64,000 nucleotides of DNA from Glomus cerebriforme (lineage: Eukaryota > Glomeromycota > Glomeromycetes > Glomerales > Glomeraceae). A model generated the notes under the pieces. That model was not told the DNA's origin and ran no database searches. It was given only the letters and a program-made list of their open reading frames with translations. The first letter of the stretch is position 1. Each line of letters begins with the position of its first letter. The position numbers and the translations under genes are program-made. Of this stretch, positions 35,535 through 47,389 are shown piece after piece. Location: the NCBI GenBank assembly GCA_003550305.1, contig QKYT01000264.1:1-64000 (forward strand), read 5' to 3'.

Positions 35535-36470
35535 GATGCGTAGCAAATTATAAAGGCAAGTTTATCAGTTTGAATTGTTCGCTTGAATTTGTTCCATATA
35601 AAGTCTCATACAAAAAATAAAGGGAATCAATAACATTTTCTTTTATATGTTTCAGAATTCCAGCAAACATCCTAGGAATCCCCCTGACAATCCACTTTTT
35701 CGAATATGTTGTACTGAAAGTATCTAGAAAAAAATGCTTTATTTATTTACTACAAAAAAATATTGTTATTAAAAATAATTATATGAATGGTGACATTAAC
35801 TTAAAATCTATCTATTGTTTTTTGAATGAATTTCCTCTATTATCCTATTAGCTTTTTTATTTGATGGTTTCAACTATTATATCAAAATCTTGCTCGATTA
35901 CAAGGAAAAAATTTATCCCACTCACAATGAATAAATGTTCTTGTTAAATATTATGATTTTTTTTTACCCATTCGAAGATCAACTAATCGCCAAACACCGA
36001 GTTCCGTTTTCGTTTACTTGTTTCGTATGAAATGGGTTATATTTAATATAAAAATAACTTACCTACCTATATCGGATTATTTTAATACAAAATAACTAAA
36101 TTTCTCATTTAAATCGTGAATAATTTAATTTAAAAATAAAACAGATCATATAACTGATAATTAATTAATAAAGACCTCACGGTTACGATTTTTTTTAAAC
36201 GTAATACAAAGCATTCCCTATAAAAAAATTTTCCAGAAAAATGATCATTTATTATAGGGATTTAGTTCAAAGAAAAGAAAAGAAAAAAAAATTTTCTTAC
36301 TTGGTCAAATCCTAATTTCACTTTTCTTTCACAAGTTTGTTTAATCGATATATATAAATAATCGTGAATTTAATTAACAAAAATTTCGTGATCGAAAAAT
36401 ATTTGTCAAAATGTCAATTACGTTTAATTAGTCACGTGTGATCAATTTTAAAAAAAAACGGATTTTCCTC
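35535..36470 (-). repeat. Inverted segmental duplication, arm 2
   Basis: Reverse complement of about 13175-14020. Here a short extra segment (about 36215-36285) with CCCTATAA...TTATAGGG ends is inserted relative to arm 1. No open frame is shared along the full length of both arms. Confidence 0.7.
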
Positions 36471-37104
36471 TCTAACATCTAAAATATGATATTCATGTAA
36501 AAATTGATCCACCAACAGGTTGAAAACACTCAATCCTTGGAGAATTATTTTAGATTCCGGAGTACGAACGAAAATTAATGCATTAAGTTTAAACTTTTGT
36601 TTAGAAATACTATAGTAAGGAAGACATGCAGAATATTAATTTAATTAATATTAATTAGGGAACGGTGAACCATTATTGAGTCCGGAATAAGAGGGTTTTG
36701 ATTATTGAACACATGATAAATAGGTGCTTACTTTATTGAGATCATTGCATAATAGGAACCAATAATCTATCAACTCAAAAATTGAGCGGGCGGACAAACG
36801 TACACCGGGCCTAGAAATATATAGTCCTACGCTAACGCTCTGGACTAATAAATTTAATTGAATCGATATTGATATTTACTGCATAATTTATACTAGTAAA
36901 TTCGGTTACATAAAATAGTTTAGAATTTGTTTTAATAGGATCTACTCACCAATAAATTTTTTAGACCATTTATAAAGAAGATATGAACATGAAAGCTCAT
37001 AAAATGTATAGTTGCATTGGTTAAAAGCATGATACTTTATGACTAATATGAAAATTTAATTATTCGTACATTAAAATATATGATGTGTATTTTGTAGGAT
37101 TATT
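36471..37104. other. Gene-free tract
   Basis: No gene or array recognised. 37097-37104 is the left copy of the target duplication of the next element. Confidence 0.5.
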
Positions 37105-37550
37105 AGGACCCCAAAATATGCATACAGAGGTCAGGTCCAACCAAAAAAATTTTACTATTAGCTGTACGCATTTTTTCAGGGCCGGAATTACGGTAATGTC
37201 AGGCAGTTACTAAAATAAGGGTACGTCTAAAGCGGAGCAGAATCACGTGATTTTCGTGAAATTTTTGGCCGGAATTATGGCATTAAGAAATTATGCATGT
37301 GACAAATAACAGGTAATAAATAGGATTTCACCGAAAAATTCTGTCCCTAGAATACTTGGGAAAAATGGAAAATGAAGATGTGACGCGGGGGTGACAGATA
37401 TGCAATATGATCACTCCGCTTTAGACGTCCCCTAAAATAAGTAATAAATTGCTGGCTGACATTATCAGAAATTATCAAAAAAGGAAAGATTTACATGATC
37501 ATTATACGCAAAACTCTGACCCTACCTTTATATATATATTTCGGGGTCCT
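37105..37550. mobile_element. hAT-like MITE, copy C, with a nested MITE
   Basis: The ends AGGACCCCAAAATAT and, inward from the right, AGGACCCCGAAATAT are flanked by a perfect 8-bp duplication GGATTATT (37097-37104, 37551-37558). Removing the nested element leaves 224 bp, close to the 233-234 bp of copies A and B. Non-coding. Confidence 0.9.
37219..37432. mobile_element. Nested MITE with ACGTCTAAAGCGGAG ends (214 bp)
   Basis: The inward-facing ends GGGTACGTCTAAAGCGGAG and GGGGACGTCTAAAGCGGAG differ at one base. A perfect 8-bp duplication TAAAATAA (37211-37218, 37433-37440) flanks it. It sits inside the hAT-like MITE, so it is younger. The 8-bp duplication again suggests hAT-type transposition. 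It contains CACGTGA and a GTGACGCGGGGGTGAC patch. Confidence 0.9.
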
Positions 37551-37558
37551 GGATTATT

Positions 37559-39406
37559 AGCCGTCTTTTTTTAAAAAAAAAAATTTATTATGGTTTTGAC
37601 AATTATAATCCATGGAATTGATTGGTTGAATAAAAATATTTTTGTGATTCAGATTTTTACACAAAATAATATACAATGCAATTTGTCCGGTGTTTATAAA
37701 AATTTTGTGCGGAGTTGTTTTGTTGTCTTTGAATGTGTGAAAACATTCCGGATGTTCCGGACAACCTATAAAAGGAAATTGTTCTATACACGCTTTTTTA
37801 AGCCCTTGTGGACACATTTTATCCGGAGATCGGATGATGATCCAACATAATTATCAATTTTAGTAGTTAAAGACTTGATAATTACCATCCGAAAAAAAAA
37901 ATTATTGAACATCGATCTTAATTATTAGGCGAAGTAAATTTGCGGCTAACCATACTGTACATATTTCAATTATAAATGATTATTCATTTGATTAATCTGT
38001 ATTTAAACTAATCGTTTATAATTTTGTTTTTCTCAATCTATGATTTAAAATATCATCTCTCAATTCGAAAATCAATTAATATAATACAATATTTAATTAA
38101 ATGACTTAAATGAATTACTGATATTAAAGAATTTAATTTTTTTTTTCGAATTAAATTTACATTCAATATTTATATCATTGTATTTATAGTAGTTTTAGTA
38201 ACACAAACTTCATTACTACGCTTGCGACCAGATCTCGGCCGAATTTTAATTTCGGCCGATGGACATAATATTGGGCGAATAAAGACACCGCAGTTAAATT
38301 TCATCAGATATATTCATATATACATTATGAAAGAAATTATTATTTTAAATCATCATGGAAATTTTTAAATCATGAATGTAATAATTTTATGCAAATTGGA
38401 GTTTTGATTAAAGAATCAGTATGATTCTAATATATGGAAAATGTTAAATTGTCAAGCATGTGTACAGATATAAACTGATAAATTGCTTTTATCTGATGAC
38501 TTTTGTACACTTCTGTGCATATTTGACAAATAAATGAATTGATAATGAATTGAATTTCCTTTGAAATAAATTGATTTACACTAACTTACTTGGAATGGAT
38601 AATTCAACGTTATTTTAAGTGCAGTAGAGTTAGGAGATATAATGTTTTTTTTTAAAAAAAAGAAATTTTAATTTTATTATATTATTATAAAAAAATGACT
38701 CGAAAAGTCGTAAAATTTTAAACTAAATCACTGTAATGAACCGATCAAAACTTTGGTTGACAGGATATTAACCGTTAAGATTTTTTTTGGTTGTCTCTAT
38801 GTAATAATACTTTTGCTCATAAATTTAATAGTTATTATATAAATAATGAGATAATAACATATAAAAGGAATCTTCTATATAAAAAATGGTAATTATTAAA
38901 GTCACACATACATTCTATTAATAAAGCTATTTGTCTAGAACAATATCACGCGTCTTAATTTAGAAAAATTCGAAAGAACATTTTTGTGTTTAAAATAAAA
39001 TCATATCTTACCAGATAAACTTTATTCATTTCAACTGTTCTTAACGAATATACTAACTATAAAGAGATTCCATTTAATTAGTGATAATGAGTGGTCCGAT
39101 TTGATTAAAAAATTTATTTATTTATTTGTATGTAATAAATAACTGATTAAATTAAAAATATCTTATCATAATTAAATTATTCTATAATCAAATTTAATTC
39201 TTTGGTTACATAATCAACTACTTGATACGACGTTTTCGTTGTTTGTAGAAAAAAAAATAATCTTTCCTTAAAGAGTACAGTAAGTTATATTAAATAAATA
39301 TCTTATACTAGTTATAAACACCTTATAGGTACATATGCTGTTAATAAAAAAAAATTAAAGTATCTGGCTATTAAAATTCAATATCGAACATAAAATTTTT
39401 TTGTAC
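37559..39406. other. Gene-poor tract with ambiguous overlapping frames
   Basis: Two 86-codon frames overlap on opposite strands (37557-37817 minus, 37590-37850 plus). Neither has a recognisable motif and I cannot choose between them. T7A11 lies at 37566-37583 and T9A8 at 38645-38661. A palindrome with CGGCCGAAAT-type arms lies at 38237-38264. The rest is AT-rich. Confidence 0.4.
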
Positions 39407-39412
39407 TTTATT
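39407..39412 (-). terminator. Poly(A) signal of P2
   Basis: AATAAA on the minus strand, 44 nt after the P2 stop. Confidence 0.45.
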
Positions 39413-39455
39413 TAAAAAAAAGAAAGGGGTGAATAACGAAATACGATGAAATAAC

Positions 39456-39716
39456 TCAAGGAAACAACGAAGACCCTGAAAATCCAGCAGGTAAAATTAA
39501 AGTTTCGAAATTATTTTCATCGTTGAAGTTTGTCCCATTAAAGAAATTACTTTCGAAAAAATTATTCGTAATTTGTGGTGTAATTAATTGAGCGATACGA
39601 TCAATTGTGCTAGAATTATTTATCGAAACACGATTACGGTTCGAATTATTTCTCATAAATCGTAACATTCGGCGTGTTCGATTATGATTCCTTTGTCTAT
39701 AGTTTCTTGATAACAT
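39456..39716 (-). CDS. P2: small basic protein of the FFNG/LPAG family (86 aa)
   Basis: Best preserved member. It starts MLSRNYRQRN, is Arg/Asn-rich to about residue 31, then has ITPQITNN (45-52), FFESNFFNGTNF (53-64), and ends LILPAGFSGSSLFP. I chose the ATG at 39716 rather than an upstream in-frame one at 39809. The extra residues would come from an ATT microsatellite, and MLSR matches the starts of the related proteins. The TATA box is 160 nt upstream in a block shared with P1. There is no signal peptide or membrane segment. Function unknown; a nucleic-acid or protein-binding role is conceivable from the basic N-terminus, but this is a guess. Confidence 0.7.
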   Translation of the reverse strand: MLSRNYRQRNHNRTRRMLRFMRNNSNRNRVSINNSSTIDRIAQLITPQITNNFFESNFFNGTNFNDENNFETLILPAGFSGSSLFP

Positions 39717-39740
39717 TGATTTTTTTTTTATGAAATTTAT

Positions 39741-39763
39741 TATTATTATTATTATTATTATTT
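39741..39763 (+). repeat. ATT microsatellite in the P2 leader
   Basis: Seven to eight ATT units lie just upstream of the P2 start codon, within the presumed 5' leader. Confidence 0.7.
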
Positions 39764-39854
39764 TGTGGTAATGATCAATTACCACTCGGATTAAAATATA
39801 AAGGTACAAATTTTAAAGAAATAATGACAATTAAAATCTTTTAAAAATCTCTAA

Positions 39855-39905
39855 AGGAAATTTCAGAGTTTTTATAAAGAAAAAATGTCTCCCAAAATCT
39901 TGCGA
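39855..39905 (-). promoter_or_regulatory. P2 core promoter block
   Basis: On the minus strand CGCAAGATTTTGGGAGAC precedes TTTATAAAAACTCTG, AAATTT and CCTTT. TATAAAA is at 39870-39876. It matches the block upstream of P1 in order and spacing. Confidence 0.55.
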
Positions 39906-41155
39906 AACGTATTATTATAACCTAAGTTCATGAACAAAAAAAGATTAAAATTAATCAAAAGCAATGTTACACTACACAAAGTTTTCACGCGTGAACCGGG
40001 AGACTTTAGCATACCCAACTAAATTCCACTGATATTGCATAAATAAGATAATTCAATTAATTTAATTAAATTCTCTAACACGAAAATAAAGGTTATTTTT
40101 TTTGGAAACGAATTCCGGTTCTAAAAATAAATTTGAATTGAGCTAGCCATAAAACGCGTTTTTATTAAACGCGTAATTTCCACAACTTATAAACAGATGA
40201 AAACAGATGAAACTTTATCTTTCGGCTGTGATAATAAGATTTAGAATTCACCAATCAACTTATCAAACGTGTATATATTAAATGTAAAAGCTCTAAGAGT
40301 TACAATAAATAAATATATATATTTTACCTATATAATTGGTAGTCAATAATCATTGAATAATGAAATTTGCAGATTCTATTGTTAAATATTGCACGATCAT
40401 TATCATTCATTCTATTGATGTACGATGATTCAATTGAAAAAAAAGAATTACACATATTTCGCTTATAAAAACAATTATTTTTGGTAACTAATATCACCTC
40501 AAATATTTATATGTATTAATATTAATTTATAATATCGCTTTTTATACAACAAATATAAACAATTAATTTAGTTAAAACCATTGATTGTGATTACCTTTTT
40601 TATATTAAATTCCTTTTATTCCTTTTACTTTAAAAGAAGAACAAATGATTGATTTTTTGATTTGTAATTAGTTACATGAAAATATTAATTTCTATACATT
40701 AGCTAATTGATAGGAAATATCCGCCGAACCGTGGATGAATTATATATATATATATTTTTGAATATAATTTTTTTTTTAATATACTCAATATTAGGTTAGT
40801 TTTTGTGTTACATTGATCGGCGATTTGCCACAGTTAACTATTTTTGTATCTATTATAAACGCCACGGTGGCTGTAAACTACTATTTTGGTCTCTTTTATC
40901 CTTTCATATTAAGTTTCGCCCCTCATAATCAGCCCAAGTAAAAGGAATCTTTTAAATATACGCACATTAAGAAGTTTCATAATTAGTACATATTTAAAGT
41001 TTGCGCCAATTTTAATTATGTCGCGTGATCAGAATCGACAAATTTAACATCCCTGCGTACAAATCTTTAATTATATTTTTTTGCTGCGTATTTATATTTA
41101 GTATTTGATGAATGGTAATTGAATTTAAGTGCCGATATGTACATATGTAGTTCAA
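39906..41155. other. Gene-free tract
   Basis: AT-rich, with a near-palindrome ACGCGTTTTTATTAAACGCGT at about 40150. No gene is seen. Confidence 0.45.
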
Positions 41156-41398
41156 TTAAATTATACTTATTATAGTTATATAATAATGGAAATTATAATC
41201 GGACATGGATCCGATGATTCCTCGACAATCAAAATTTTGCCAAATTTGGGATAAAATGACTAGATCAACAAACAAAAATATGAGTAAAAGTATCAATACC
41301 ATATATGCGAGCCAAGTTAACCATGTCTTAAAGGAGGATATAACCGCTAACATGGCTAGAATTATTGCCAAAATTATCATTCTGATATAATTGTCCAT
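41156..41398 (-). CDS. Hypothetical small two-helix membrane protein (80 aa)
   Basis: From the ATG at 41398 the frame gives two long hydrophobic stretches (about residues 6-23 and 27-49) separated by SFKTW, then a polar tail (QIWQNFDCRG...). This would form a helical hairpin in a membrane. Codon use is mixed rather than homopolymeric, and a TATATAAA lies 200 nt upstream on the same strand. No family is recognised. The antisense 61-codon frame is a shadow. It could be an isolated exon of a longer gene or a chance frame. Confidence 0.4.
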   Translation of the reverse strand: MDNYIRMIILAIILAMLAVISSFKTWLTWLAYMVLILLLIFLFVDLVILSQIWQNFDCRGIIGSMSDYNFHYYITIISII

Positions 41399-41590
41399 AT
41401 TAATCTTACTATTTTCGGCTTAAAATACGTTTTTAAAACCATTATAAAAGCGTACTTATTGTTTCAAAAAATAATTCCTCATAATAAAGTGTAATTTTTT
41501 TCTCATGAAAAAAAACAATGAATCAAAAACTAATCCTTAAAAATAATATATGCAATGCTAGTATGCCTGCCGCCTGCGAACTCACCTTGA

Positions 41591-41598
41591 TTTATATA
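41591..41598 (-). promoter_or_regulatory. TATA box for the small membrane protein
   Basis: TATATAAA on the minus strand, 200 nt before the ATG at 41398. Confidence 0.35.
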
Positions 41599-41692
41599 GT
41601 TTATTTGGTTTATATTATAGTATGGGGAAGCATGTGCAATAAATAATCGGTATAATTTTGTCACGTCACAAAACACATTTCACAGGAATCAC

Positions 41693-41830
41693 TATATAAA
41701 AACTTATTTAACAGATATATCAGACATCATATACAGATTTTAAGCTCTACATCATATTCTAGCAGAGAGTCAGCCTCAACACAACAACAGCGACAGACTC
41801 AACATTAACAACAACTTTAAATAATAAAAT
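41693..41830 (+). promoter_or_regulatory. Plus-strand TATA box and CAA-rich leader
   Basis: TATATAAA at 41693-41700 is followed by a low-T, CAA-rich stretch (CAACACAACAACAGCGACAG near 41780) and an AATAATAAAAT at about 41821. No start codon with a usable frame follows closely. It may be the promoter of a short non-coding transcript, part of an LTR, or the leader of the decayed gene at 42.2 kb. Confidence 0.35.
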
Positions 41831-42156
41831 ATTTATATTATATTTTAAATTTTTTCCTTTTTTTTTTACCCATTTTATTTCAACATTTTATTTTATTTAT
41901 GGAAATTTAGATTTTATGCATGGTGTATTTTATGCACCCCGAATAATACTTTTTGTACGCATGTGATTTAAATTATATTAATTTTTTTTCCCCAGCGTAG
42001 TGTTTTTTTTTGTATGTGATATTCGTGTGAGTTAAACTTATTAAACTTTTTTTTATCCATAGTCACATGCAAGTCTATAACTAGTTCATTTGCTTTCTCA
42101 CGCTTCTCTTCTTCCCTCTTTTTTTTTGTTTAATATTTACAGTTTTAGCAATATGG

Positions 42157-42447
42157 ATGGGTTCTATTTGCAAAGAAAAAAATCAGAAAAAGAAATTTTT
42201 AACAATAGTGTGAAAATATGGATATCTTGCCGAAACTTGGTCAGAAAACATTAGAAATCCTGTAATTAGGCGTCAAAAGGGAAGACCACCAGGAAATGCT
42301 AGATTTAAAAAACCCTTCGGAGTTTCATCTACTTCCGATGAAAATGCTAAAGCGAACTTAAAAAAATGTAGCTTGTGTAATAATATAGGACACGATCGTG
42401 TTGTCCATCAAACTTCTAATCGAAAAAATAGAATGAATGACAAATAA
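42157..42447 (+). pseudogene. C-terminal remnant of a zinc-knuckle (MULE/FAR1-like) transposase
   Basis: After an in-frame TGA (42211) the frame reads AETWSENIRNPVIRRQ, KGRPPGNARFKKP, a Ser/Thr/Asn linker, then KCSLCNNIGHDRVVH before the TAA at 42445. A GRPP...RFK segment ahead of a CX2CX4HX4C knuckle is typical of the tail of Mutator-type/FAR1-like transposases. Here the last Cys is His. The catalytic part is absent. Downstream, 42575-42600 is a GC-rich hairpin (GGGTCCC...GGGGACTCC). The superfamily is likely but rests on the tail only. Confidence 0.5.
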
Positions 42448-43485
42448 GAAATTAGTAAGTTGTTAATACTTGTAACATTTGGTTATAACATTAGTTTAGG
42501 ATATAAGCGTTAACCATTGCTTGCAACATTGGTTGGTTTAGGGTAAGGATAGGAAGGTCATTTAGAAAAAAAACGTTTGGAGGATGGGGTCCCGGTAGGG
42601 GACTCCATAACTAAAACTCGCCTAGCTTATCGTGATTTTTTTTTTATTATGTAATGTAGGATTGGGAAATTATAGTTTTTTTACTTAATTATGTAAAATT
42701 ACCAATATCCTGTAATAATCTCGATTATATAAAAAGATGCGTACAAAAAATTATATGCATTGTATACTTAATAATTTTTTTAAAAATTTTATCCAATGCG
42801 TAAAATTATTTTTCTGCATTTTGTGCAGATGCGTAAAAAATACAAACCCTTTATTTATTATTATAATTCATAATAGTATCATAATACCATTTTATTATTT
42901 ATGGCCTATTTCCTTGTTGTTTTTCGCAAAATTTCAAAATATATCACAACAACACCAACAATCGCTTTTATGATTTTTTACAGTAAGTTTGTTAATTATC
43001 CAAAAAATTATAATAGGTTTAAAACTAATTAGACTTCAATCTAGTCCTTTGTTTAAACAATAAGTAAAAATATTTATAAAACATTGAGTAAAGAGACATT
43101 AATTAATTTTAAATGGAAATATTATTATCCATAATTTGGATTTCATTTAAACAACTTTTGATAGTTTCAATTCTATTTGGACCTATATTCATATTCATCT
43201 GAGCTTTGAAATTCGATAGTATTACTGTAAATGGATTTATGACTTTGAAATATATTTTGTATGTATATGTTTGATTTAATTACATTCCTTTAATAAATAT
43301 GTGATATTAATTATATTATAGATATAATTGCATATCTGCTTTCAATATCCACAATTGATATGAACAATCATATAATTCAGTTGAATTCACTTAAGGTTTT
43401 TTTTTGTATTATGCGTACTCAGTGTAAAAAAAACGGTAAAATACGGGATATTTGCTGCTTCATTTCGTATAACAAATGATAAATA
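42448..43485. other. Gene-free tract
   Basis: AT-rich. The 78-codon frame at 42737-42973 is low-complexity and unsupported. Confidence 0.5.
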
Positions 43486-43620
43486 CAGTCAGACTTCTAT
43501 ATAGTCACAGAGTCGGTTACATAGTAAAAAATATATGAGTTTGTTTTTTCGAAGGTGTGATTATATAGGGGAATTTTTATGATGTGACTATATGGGTGTG
43601 ACTATATAGAGGTCTGACTG
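43486..43620. mobile_element. TA-flanked MITE starting CAGTCAGAC (135 bp)
   Basis: The inverted repeats CAGTCAGACTTCTATATAGT and CAGTCAGACCTCTATATAGT differ at one base and continue with CACA. TA lies on both sides. The GTGACTATATAG motif is repeated inside. Tc1/mariner/pogo-type, non-autonomous, and much better preserved than the relative at 2781-2968. Confidence 0.85.
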
Positions 43621-43625
43621 TATAT

Positions 43626-43681
43626 GTTGTGACTGAAATTGATTTTCATAAATTCAGATGAAAATCAATTTCAGTCACAAC
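43626..43681. repeat. Perfect 24-bp hairpin with 8-nt loop
   Basis: Arms 43626-43649 and 43658-43681 are exact reverse complements (GTTGTGACTGAAATTG...). It starts 5 bp after the MITE end. No decay has accumulated, which implies recent origin or maintenance. Confidence 0.8.
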
Positions 43682-46675
43682 AATAGTAAGTCAATCTGAT
43701 TTGACACACGTGATTATTATAGCTGTTCAAAATCGGTCAGTTACATTTTTCGGTTGGAATGTACAATAACATGTGCAAAATCCGACCTTTTGACCCAGAC
43801 CAATAGAATTGTTTTTTTGCAAACCAAGATTTTGAACAGGGCTATTAATATCAAATAATGACGCACCTTCAAATTAAGCTATTGTTTATGATTGTAAATT
43901 TGTAAATTACAGACCCTTTTTTCACAATTAATTAATAATTTTGATGACTATTCTAAGGTCGGAAAAGAATATGTATCTTAGCTTTTTACGCAATTCAAAG
44001 AATAAAAAATTTTCTCTTTATATATGAAAGTAAAACGAATCCAATTACTGTTGCCAACCTATTTTTATTTCAGTAACGGAAAAACCACTCGACCCTATAA
44101 TAAATACTCCATAATGTACAAAAAAAAAATTCATGACTCAGACAGATGCTTCACAATTTTTTTTTTTTACTTGGGTTCGAATGAAATATAATTGGCTGGT
44201 ATTACAATAAATATATAATAATACTTTATTAATCGATTCTGCGCCAAATTAATTACGAAGTAAACTACTATAAAACTAAAGAAAGTATAATTACATATAA
44301 ATTTGGGCAATTGTTTCAGTATTATTAAAAATCATATATCCTTACGGAGTAAATTTATACCGTCTCACTCTTCATATATAAGCAAAAAAAAATTTTTATG
44401 TGATTACATCTGATCTAAAAAAAATGGTAGTCAATAAAACAGATTTTATCATTTGTCGGAACATTTCTACCGATTTATGTATACATCTATAGACATGTTA
44501 TTTATGGAGCGGAAATTTGAATCCTTTCCTCTAGCATATGACATTTTTATATTATATTGTTCATGCTATTAATCGTCATATCAAATTAGTTTAAATTAAT
44601 TTTTTTCTTTGTATTTATGGCTGAATATGATAGTTAAACTTACATATATGTGTACGTTAAATATTTGGTAGATCACAATAAACTTATTGTTTCAAATTTT
44701 TTAAATTATAATAATTTTCTATGTTTAAAATAAACAAATTGACCCCTTCTTGGATATAGCTCATCGAATATTTTAAGGGGTTAAACCAATGTTTGGGTTA
44801 TTCAGGTTTAATTATTACCGGGTTTCGAAACTAGACCTAATTATCAATCGTAGTAAAGCTTGTTTAACTTAAAAATTGAAGTTAAAAAATTGTAGCTATC
44901 GAAGATCTAATTTGCTAAATTTAGCAAGAAAAATACAATATAATGATAAATAAAAATCAATTAATACATTAGGTTGTTAAGTTTGGACATGATGTAAGTT
45001 TAAATTGGCGCGAATTTTCGCACGAAGTATTAATGTATTAATTGCTTTATGTTTGATTTCATTGTATAGATTATTAGATAGAATCCATCTTCAGTTGGCC
45101 AATCGGACTTCGCCGTAATTATTTACTCATTCACACGCAAAATGCACAAATTGATTGAAGTACATGTAGCTATTATTATCATAAACACATGATAAATCAT
45201 TATATACATGCCAATCTACATAATGTAACAAACAAACAAATAATTAATAATTAATTTTGGATAACTTAAAGTAAAATTGATATGTTTATATATATCTCTC
45301 GAAGATTTATTCTTCTTGATTAATTAATACATCCTTGAATGCTTCGAAATTGACATATAACTGATAAATTTTGTGATTGTACATTTGTGCACAATTATAA
45401 GCATTAAATAATTAATTCGTTTTTGTTTAATTTTTTTTAGGTCAAATATTTATTTTATCCCGTAGTGTGATAATATCTGATATTACAATATTACTTAGTA
45501 AAGAAAAACCATCACACATTATAAATTAGTTTTGTACAATTTCAGAAAGGATTTACTGAAAAATGTGACTTAACGTACATAAATTTTTTTTTTTTGAGAG
45601 ATTCCTATTTATAATAATTGAGGAAAACAAAAAATCCTACTAAGAATTGTTTTTTTTTAAAAAAAAAAAAAAAAAATTCGGACGTACATTCTGACATTCT
45701 TTTGTATAAATAGTATAACCTTCCAAATCTATTGATATTTTTGTGGCGTAACCATTTCTAAAAATAATACTATAATTTTGAAACAATTAAACTAATATAG
45801 AAGGAGATTAGATGGTAAATACATAACTGATAAAAATGTGAATTCTAATATTTATCTTATAAAATGACCCCCTTTTCAAATTCCTAACAAGGTTCAAAAA
45901 ATTCTACTTCTTACAAACTAAAAAAATGAATCCAATTCCGGCCTGTTAAACCAATTGTTATGGAGTGACAGAAAAAAACTCAACCTTATAAATCAATACC
46001 CTATTTTGATAATGTAAATCTTCAAGAAATCAGATGATCACAACTTTTTTGTCACAATAACTACAATAAAATGAATCCTTTTTAGGTTATTGAAAAGAAT
46101 TTTTGGGGTAAATTTTCTATTTTTACATATTATTTGGTGGGGATTAAAAATTATATTATAGTAAATTATTAGGGATAATTGCTTGTGCAATGTTAGTCTA
46201 TTTTCCAGTCCAAATTGCAAACCGGAAAATGTTCCGAAATTCGATGTTCCGACATCCTTTTTTAATTTTTTTTTCTTTTGAAAAACAAATTTATGTAATT
46301 ATACTTATCAGAATTAGGGAATACTAATAGATTGGTCTAGATCGTTGGACAAATACGGAAAGACATAAAGCAGTAAGGAGAGATGCATTTATAGATATTT
46401 ATTTAGTACAGCTGGCTGAATTTTTTTTTTCTTTCTGTGATTGATCGAATATTTACAAGGGATATAGTTAGAATTATAAAATTTCAATAGTGATTATTGA
46501 AGTTATGTTAAATATTCAAATTAATGATATATTGATTTAACTAATATAAAGAAAAAAAATATTATCAAATAATTGTATTGGAAGAAAAACTATCTAACCA
46601 ATTTAATTTAATCTTTCAAATTGTAATAAATAGATAAATGAATTTTTTTTTTTATGGGAGTAAAATAAAATCACG
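43682..46675. other. Gene-free tract
   Basis: About 3 kb of AT-rich sequence without a supported gene. T9A19 lies at 45650-45677. A short frame at 46038-46220 (minus) is unsupported. Confidence 0.5.
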
Positions 46676-46684
46676 TATATAAAC
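46676..46684 (+). promoter_or_regulatory. P3 TATA box
   Basis: TATATAAAC, 158 nt before the P3 ATG; TATATAAACTC precedes P4. Confidence 0.5.
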
Positions 46685-46833
46685 GCTTACTTGCTTTGCG
46701 AAAATTTAAATATTCCATACTAAAAAAAAAAAATAAATAAAATAATCAAGTTATTAATTTTTATAATTGCAATAATAAGCTTTACTATTTACATCAAAAA
46801 ATTTCATAAAAAAAAAAATCATTTTTCCTTCAG

Positions 46834-47076
46834 ATGCCACCAAGAAGGTTATATGAACAAAGACGAGAACGCAGGGTTCGATTTAATAAATGCCAAGACC
46901 GCGTTTCGCGGATTAAAACCCCTGATTTCACTGATCAAATTGTTCGGATAGTCACTCCTCAAATCACAGAAAATCCTCTTGAAAAAGATTTCTTTAACGG
47001 AGGAAACTTAAATTATAACGTTAGTAGTCTCGAACCCTCTGGATGTGGATGTTGGGGATCTTTAATGTTTCCTTAA
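46834..47076 (+). CDS. P3: small basic protein of the FFNG/LPAG family (80 aa)
   Basis: The N-terminus is strongly basic (MPPRRLYEQRRERRVRF), followed by IVRIVTPQITEN (36-47), LEKDFFNGGNL (49-59) and SSLEPSG (64-70). The C-terminus ends SGCGCWGSLMFP, so the LPAGF of the relatives has become EPSGCGCW with two extra Cys. The final (L)FP is kept. The ATG lies in CAGATGCCACC, after a T-rich stretch ending in TTCAG, so a leader intron is possible. It is divergent from P1/P2 but clearly the same family. Confidence 0.65.
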   Translation: MPPRRLYEQRRERRVRFNKCQDRVSRIKTPDFTDQIVRIVTPQITENPLEKDFFNGGNLNYNVSSLEPSGCGCWGSLMFP

Positions 47077-47389
47077 AACAAATTTGTTATTATCAGATTT
47101 TTGATTTTTACGAAATATGTAGCTGTAGCTTTTTTGAAATTTCTTTTTCCTTTCGTAGTTTTAGAAATCGTTCTTTTAAGTTTTAGTGGTACTCTTTTTA
47201 CATTTAAAATTTGAAAAAAAAAAATTTCATGTGATTGTATTACTGTGTTTTTTATTATAAATCATAAATATTATAAAATTTTTTGTCTGGCTAAATATCA
47301 TATCATAGACATACTGTATATTGTTTATTTTATTATTGTCTGCAAAAATTTAACTAAAGTAAGTGTTATTACATGTTAATTTGGATATT
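47077..47389. other. P3 3' flank
   Basis: AT-rich, no clear AATAAA close to the stop. Confidence 0.4.

Noticed and set aside
37557..37850. Two 86-codon frames on opposite strands
   Set aside because: Mutually overlapping, no motif, no promoter, not conserved elsewhere in the window. One could be real but I cannot tell which.
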